Shown here: in pieces, positions 59,387-64,000 of the stretch | How positions within the stretch are numbered: the stretch's first letter is position 1 | Layout: every line of letters begins with the position of its first letter | Origin: Polytrichum commune | Taxonomy: Eukaryota; Streptophyta; Polytrichopsida; Polytrichales; Polytrichaceae | Assembly: GCA_950295325.1 (NCBI GenBank) | Contig: OX485809.1 | Span: forward strand, 37,327,081 to 37,391,080 | Reading direction: 5' to 3' | DNA: 64,000 nucleotides | Notes under the pieces: generated by a model | The model's input: only the letters and a program-made list of their open reading frames with translations | What the model was told of the DNA's origin: nothing | The model's database searches: none | Position numbers and translations under genes: made by a program

Positions 59387-60292
59387 AGATTGACCATGAG
59401 TTGTGGATGCATCAGGTTTCTTGCTCCCCCCTGCCGCAGTCGCTTCCGCACTAATGCTATTCCATCTGTACACAAACGACGATACCAAAACCGTTTCGGC
59501 CATGGATGAGTGACAAAAGGCTGAAAATCGTGCTCGTCGCATTCGCTTGCATTCACACATATGCTGTGGATGCATCAAGTTTCTTGCTCATCCTTGCCGC
59601 AGTCGCTCCCGTGCGAATGGCTATCCATCTGCACAGACAAACAGCGATACCTAAACCATGTCGGCCATGGATGACTGACAAATGTCTCGACATCTTTTAG
59701 GTCCTTGTGCTTGTCGCATTCGCTCGCATCCACATATATGTTGTGGATCCATTAAGTTTCTTTGCTCATACTTACTCATCCGAACCCCAGTCGCTTCTGT
59801 ACCGATGGCTTTCCATCCGTACACAGACGGCGATACCTAAACCATATTGGCCATGGATGATTGACAAAAGGCTGGAAATTGCTATGTTCCTTGTGCATGT
59901 CGCATTCGCTCGCATTTACAGATGTGTTGTGGATACATTGAGGTTCTTGCTCATCCTTACCACAGTCGCTTCTATACGGACAACTTCCCATCTGCACACA
60001 AACGGCGACACCTAAACCAGTTCGGGCATAAACGAATGACAAAAATGCTGGAAATCTCTGAGTTCCGATACCAAATCTATTTCGGCCATGGATGAGTAAC
60101 GAAAATCTGGAAATTGCAATTTCCTTATGCCTATCGCAGTCGCTCGCATCATGTGTTGTGGATGCATCAGGTTTCTTGCTCATCCTTGTAGTAGTTGCTT
60201 CGGTACCAACACCATTCCATCTGTACACAAACAACGAGCCTAAACCATGTCAGCCATGGATGAGTGACAGAATGCTAGAATGGCTTACAACA
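59387..60292 (-). repeat. Tandem copies of the 3' end of J-protein gene 2
   Basis: At least four copies plus a partial one. The marker TTCCTTGTGCNTGTCGCATTC lies at 60301 in the gene, then 60121, 59887, 59701 and about 59525 (spacing 176-234 bp). Also once per unit: GTTGTGGATGCATCAGGTTT, CCGTACCAATGCYATTCCAT, and CGGCCATGGATGAGTGACAA. The amplified part spans the last about ten codons (MRQAQGTR) and about 170 bp of 3' flank. Between 59887 and 60121 about 50 extra bases are inserted. Confidence 0.88.
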
Positions 60293-60967
60293 TCACCGAG
60301 TTCCTTGTGCTTGTCGCATCCGCTCGCCCCATGTCTTCTCGACAGGACCCCTGGCATCACGCTCCCGAAGTCTAGTAAGCTGAGTGAGCTGAGCTTCCCA
60401 TCGCATTTTCCAAGCTTCCGACACTCCATTATTCCCCCGTGCCCGCCGAGGAGGTCGACCACGCGAGTCCCCGACACCCATCTCGAAAGCTTTTGCGAAC
60501 AAAGGATGCAGCAAATGGTAGTCATAGTCAGCCTTCAGCTCAGGGTCTGACAATACCTCATACGCATTCTGGACCTCCAGAAACTTCTGTGTGCACTCGT
60601 CTCGCAAGCTCACAGGACACACATCGGGATGGTACTTCCTTGCCATCTGCCTGTAGGCTGCCTTGATTTCCAACAAGCTGGTGCCCTTGTCCACCCCTAA
60701 CACACTGTAAAATGTGGAGTCCGCGGATGCACTGCATCGGCAAGCTCCACCACCACCGCCATAGCTGCCCTCTTGTTCATGTGACCATCTCAGCTTCCTT
60801 ATAACACATGACGACTTCGAACTTCCAAACCATGCCCCTCCATGGTGTGAGGAGGGGAGTTTGAGAAACTGAGCATGTTGCACAGATGCACGAGAGTAGT
60901 TACGTGGTGGACATAAGCAGGATGCCGAGAGCTGCGACCTTAATGGGCTGAGTACAATTGCTTCCAT
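60293..60967 (-). CDS. Plastid-type J-domain protein 2 (DnaJ/J20-like)
   Basis: Single exon, 224 residues, ATG at 60967 and TGA at 60293-60295. Residues 1-80 are Ser/Arg-rich and acid-poor, like a chloroplast transit peptide, ending at a GGGGGACRCSA stretch. The J domain is at about 86-149: TFYSVLGVD, AYRQMARKYHPDV (HPD 113-115) and FLEVQNAYEVLSDPELKADYD. The C-terminus KTWGERMRQA parallels the paralogue at 52217-52930, which lies 7.4 kb away on the same strand, so a tandem duplication with divergence. Role inferred from the class: stimulates plastid Hsp70 ATPase and delivers clients. Its start and stop regions are both amplified in flanking arrays. Confidence 0.88.
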   Translation of the reverse strand: MEAIVLSPLRSQLSASCLCPPRNYSRASVQHAQFLKLPSSHHGGAWFGSSKSSCVIRKLRWSHEQEGSYGGGGGACRCSASADSTFYSVLGVDKGTSLLEIKAAYRQMARKYHPDVCPVSLRDECTQKFLEVQNAYEVLSDPELKADYDYHLLHPLFAKAFEMGVGDSRGRPPRRARGNNGVSEAWKMRWEAQLTQLTRLRERDARGPVEKTWGERMRQAQGTR

Positions 60968-61930
60968 GCCGTTTTCGACTCACTCTTCTTCAAAATACTG
61001 TAATCTATGATACCTTCAGTATGTACACAGAAACTTTTTTGTGGGAGCTGCCACACCGGCAGGAAAGGAACGAACAAGAGCAAGACTAACTTACTCACTC
61101 TCTGTACGAGTCCTGGCCGATTTCAAAAATTACTTCTACAGCAGAAAAGGAAACCACAATCGCGTGCACCCACTCAGAGCAAACTATTATCATTTCAAAA
61201 CTCCATCAGAACAATGTCACCAACGTGCATTCAACTACTCCCATGCCGTAGTCGACACACTCTACTCTTTTTTGGAATACTGTGACCTATAATACTCTAA
61301 AATTAGCTGCAAACTTGAAGCTTGCCACACTCGCAGGAAAGGATCGAACAAGAGTAAGAGTAGATTACTCACTCCGAATATACTGGCCGATTGCAAACAT
61401 GCCTTCAAGCACTTCTACGGCAGGAAAAGGAAACCACACTCGAGTAAACTTGCTCAGAGTAAACTAATATCCTTTCAAAACTCCATCAGAACAACGTCAA
61501 CAATGTGCTTACAACTGCTTCCACGCCGTTGTCGACACGGTTCTCTTCGGTGTATTGTACGCCCTATAATAACAATGCTCAAATTAGCTGCAAACTTGAA
61601 GCCTCGCTGGCAGGATTCAAGGTCCCAAGGATCGAAAGAGCAAAGAGAGTAACTTACTCACTCTCTATATATGAGTTGCCAATGGGCCTTCAAGCACTTC
61701 TACAGCAGAGAAGGAAACTACAGCGGACGGGTCAGAGCAAATTTATCCCTCAAAACTCCTCGGAAAGAAGTTCACCGATATGCTTAAAGCTGCAAACTTT
61801 CTGCCACACTATGTAGCACCTAAGCATCGCACAAACTAGGGCACTGTCTCTTGCTAACTTATTTAACACCTGGATTGCAAAGCTGACTACAGTTGTAGAG
61901 CAGAAAGGGAAGTTTCTGCATTTGCTCCGA
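60955..61930 (-). repeat. Tandem copies of the 5' end of J-protein gene 2, start codon included
   Basis: The start region CGGCATGGAAGCAATTG (ATG 60967) has counterparts at 61244 (ACGGCATGGGAGTAGTTG) and 61524 (ACGGCGTGGAAGCAGTTG, ATG lost), spacing 277-280 bp. A fourth, partial copy follows to about 61930. Landmarks once per unit are CAGGAAAGGAWCGAACAAGA, TTACTCACTC, GGCCGATT, TACAGCAGAAAAGGAAAC and CAAAACTCCATCAGAACAA. Similarity to coding sequence ends within about six codons. Confidence 0.88.
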
Positions 61931-61972
61931 CAGCAAACTGATCCTTCAAAACTCATAGCCCACCCACACTTA

Positions 61973-62506
61973 TGGGGCATTCTCACCTGACTTTAGCTAA
62001 TAACCAAAGTATTTCTTAAAAATTGGGTAAAGCTCCCTCGGTTATAGCAGAGGCATCTGACTATCCCAATTCACCTACAAGAACTTGCTCCGGAGATTTT
62101 CAAGTAGGTTTTAGTTAAGTAGCTTTCACACATGTTCATGGTTTTATCTACCAAGCAATAAATGTTGGGTAGTTTTTGTCCCATCCCAAATGCCTTACTA
62201 CTCACCTATCTTACCATCGGTTTTTGTTAATGAAGCTCCTCGTGCCCTCATAGCTAAGACTAAAAAGCAACCAATCACAAGGGTGGGAGGCGACACTTTT
62301 AAAGCTCCTATATATATTCTTGCCTCATGTTTAGCTCCCGATGGGAGGGCTGGTGGTTGAGGCTTAAAACCTCCACTTTTAAGCCATGCCACATCATTTG
62401 CCACCTAGGCTCAGCATTAAAAAGAGCCGTATGTGTGAACCCTAGATAACTAAAGCCGCTTTTAGACTAAAACTACTTCTAACTAATGTCAAGTGGGAAT
62501 GCCCCA
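61973..62506 (+). mobile_element. TIR element, TGSCCC family, copy 2 (534 bp)
   Basis: Ends TGGGGCATTCTCACCTGACT and AATGTCAAGTGGGAATGCCCCA-type (inverted), flanked by TTA at 61970-61972 and 62507-62509. The body is highly similar to 19094-19615. TTA is the classic PIF/Harbinger duplication. It lies about 1 kb upstream of J-protein gene 2, just beyond its 5' array. Confidence 0.78.
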
Positions 62507-62657
62507 TTAGTGGTGCTGGCCAACAACAGTGAACGGTTCCTACCAGCAAGGGCAGCTTTTAGAGCTGGTTAGCCAGTGAGAGCTATTGGTGTTGGTACTC
62601 ATTGTTCACTGGTGGCCCGCACCAGTAAGTGTGGTGGGCTATTAGTCTCAGACTATA

Positions 62658-63144
62658 GGGCCACTTCACACATGAGACTAAGAGCTCGTGACCATTACAT
62701 ATCAAGCACTCTCATTGGTGGAAAAGGCAAAGCCGGTCCAAGTTTGCTTCACACTACACTTTAGGGACCAACGGAGTATGTGAATGCAAGATGCATGAAA
62801 AGTCGACATGGCATCGAATGGACCATGTTTCATGGTCACTTGGATTCTTTTCAGAAACCACCTCTTGGAGATAGACCTAACACAAAACCGGGAGACCATG
62901 GCACTCCAACGTTCACAACCGTTGATTTATTCTATTTTATCATATGTGAGGACCTACATGAATATAAAATTCAATGAAATAGCATTTGGTTAAGGGCCTG
63001 GTTGCATATGATTTCACACTACACTTGAGGATCCGTGACCACACTACATGGTTTTGGAGGTGTCTTGGGACGGCCTTTGGATACTTTCTTTTGGGCTCTC
63101 AGAATTTCATGGTCACGGCTCTTGGCTTGTGTGTGAAGTGGCCT
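62658..63144 (+). mobile_element. TIR element, GGGCCACTTCACAC family, copy E2 (487 bp)
   Basis: Left GGGCCACTTCACACATGAG; right TGTGTGTGAAGTGGCC. It is the reverse complement of E1 (11954-12440) over essentially its whole length, for example GGGCTCTCA.AATTTCATGG and ATGGTCACGGCTCTTGGCT. The target duplication is not clear. It shares TTTCACACTACACTTGAGG with E1. Confidence 0.75.
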
Positions 63145-63861
63145 TTGGTACTGCACTGTAACCCATGGAGATGATTATAACACATGAAATTTTAGATCAG
63201 ATTTTTGCATGGGACTAACGGACAGCTGTTCGTGATTGGCACACGGCACCTGGCACACCACGATCGTTAAGCATCATGAACAATCTTCAAAGATATATAT
63301 GAATCTCTTTGGCATACAATGCCAGATAGTGTGATGTAGAATTCATGAATTCACTTAAACTTATCAATCACCATCACATCATACTCCTGAAGGTGTACCT
63401 TAACCACGATTAGACACTAAGGTACATGGGTCTTAAATGGCTACTTTTCTCACTAGCCCACTTGTAATATGATACAGAACACAAGATTAGTACATACGAG
63501 ATGGTTAGCAAATGCAAATTGAGGCCATGAACACTTTCCTCATAATTGTGGGAGCTCATATGGATACACTACTGATTATCAAAGTGAGATTCTTGCATTC
63601 ATAGAATGGTCGTATAGGACAACCCCCTAAATTATGTTAACCATTGAGTTTAGAATAGTTATTATATTATGAGCAGATAGTCCACAAAAAATAGGACATG
63701 TGTCTTTTTGGTATCTATTCTTGAAGCCGCACCAAACCATGTGCCACTTAAATATAAGTGTTCAAACAAGATAAGTAACCGAAATAGGCATGTCTTAGCA
63801 AGTTAGGCTACCATAGTGTGATGCAACCCTAAATCAACATCAAAATCCCTTTACCACCTCA
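63145..63861. other. Intergenic, no gene seen
   Basis: AT-rich, unique-looking. No ORF or repeat is supported. Confidence 0.4.
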
Positions 63862-63980
63862 CATAACATTATTCAGATTCATAACAGTATTTTGAGGGAC
63901 TAACAATATTTCACATAATATTTCCGGATATTCTTCACATTCAAACTGAATGTAAGTATTCCATGTCTATCTTTGAATTT
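63862..63980. mobile_element. Diverged foldback MITE fragment, relative of 35848-35998
   Basis: CATAACATTATTCAGATTCA, GAGGGACTAACAATATTTCA and ATAATATTTCCGGATATTC follow the right-arm complement of the 35848-35998 element. The other half is weak or lies past the window. Confidence 0.5.
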
Positions 63981-64000
63981 TATATGCTATTGGTCAAACA

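Noticed and set aside
60092-60550. 152-codon plus-strand ORF
   Set aside because: Antisense of J-protein gene 2 and its 3' array.
1-64000. tRNA, CRISPR or bacterial operon structures
   Set aside because: No cloverleaf with GTTCRA arm, no spacer-repeat array, and the introns and plant gene families exclude a prokaryotic source.

Overview
The window is nuclear DNA of a land plant. It carries the 3' end of a SCY1-like kinase gene, a dirigent-domain gene, a Golgi-type membrane methyltransferase-like gene with one clean GT-AG intron, an intronless PRMT6-type arginine methyltransferase, and two paralogous plastid-type J-domain proteins of the J20 type. Gene density is low (about six recognisable genes in 64 kb). 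The gaps are AT-rich and filled with non-autonomous terminal-inverted-repeat (TIR) elements, decayed LINE, copia and hAT pieces, and interspersed repeats. The species cannot be fixed from the sequence. A seedless plant would be a reasonable guess, but that is inference.

Layout: 1-1077, last two exons of a SCYL gene (+). 2.4-8.6 kb, four non-autonomous elements. 9.26-11.39 kb, dirigent gene (-) followed by about nine decayed tandem copies of its own 3' end. 11.95-12.44 kb, a TIR element. 13.4-14.9 kb, a segment rich in short recurrent motifs. 15.2-16.4 kb, a hAT-like transposase relic and an inverted duplication. 17.8-22.1 kb, interspersed repeats and TIR elements. 25.76-28.36 kb, methyltransferase-like gene (-) with a three-copy tandem array inside its intron and a two-copy array upstream. 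30.6-37.5 kb, decayed LINE sequence (endonuclease, RT, RNase H and C-terminal zinc-finger remnants). 37.86-39.28 kb, PRMT6-like gene (-) with an upstream array. 42.07-44.72 kb, a TIR element holding a GC-rich coding-like block and two arrays. 45.4-48.0 kb, TIR elements. 48.3-51.0 kb, a run of unidentified broken ORFs. 51.3-53.6 kb and 59.4-61.9 kb, the two J-protein genes (-), each flanked on both sides by tandem arrays. 55.3-57.1 kb, a MITE and a copia remnant. 62-63.1 kb, two more TIR elements.

The most unusual pattern is that tandem arrays (units about 140-360 bp, 2-9 copies) sit exactly at gene edges. For both J-protein genes the upstream array repeats the start-codon region and the downstream array repeats the stop-codon end of the CDS. 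For the dirigent gene the last about 27 codons plus 3' flank are repeated. For the methyltransferase gene the array lies in the intron next to the acceptor. I know of no named system that matches this. It may be a replication- or recombination-driven process peculiar to this genome, with consequences for start-site choice, upstream ORFs and 3'-end formation.

The six genes do not form a pathway. They are independent housekeeping or specialised genes: trafficking, cell-wall phenolics, Golgi/membrane, chromatin or RNA methylation, and plastid proteostasis.
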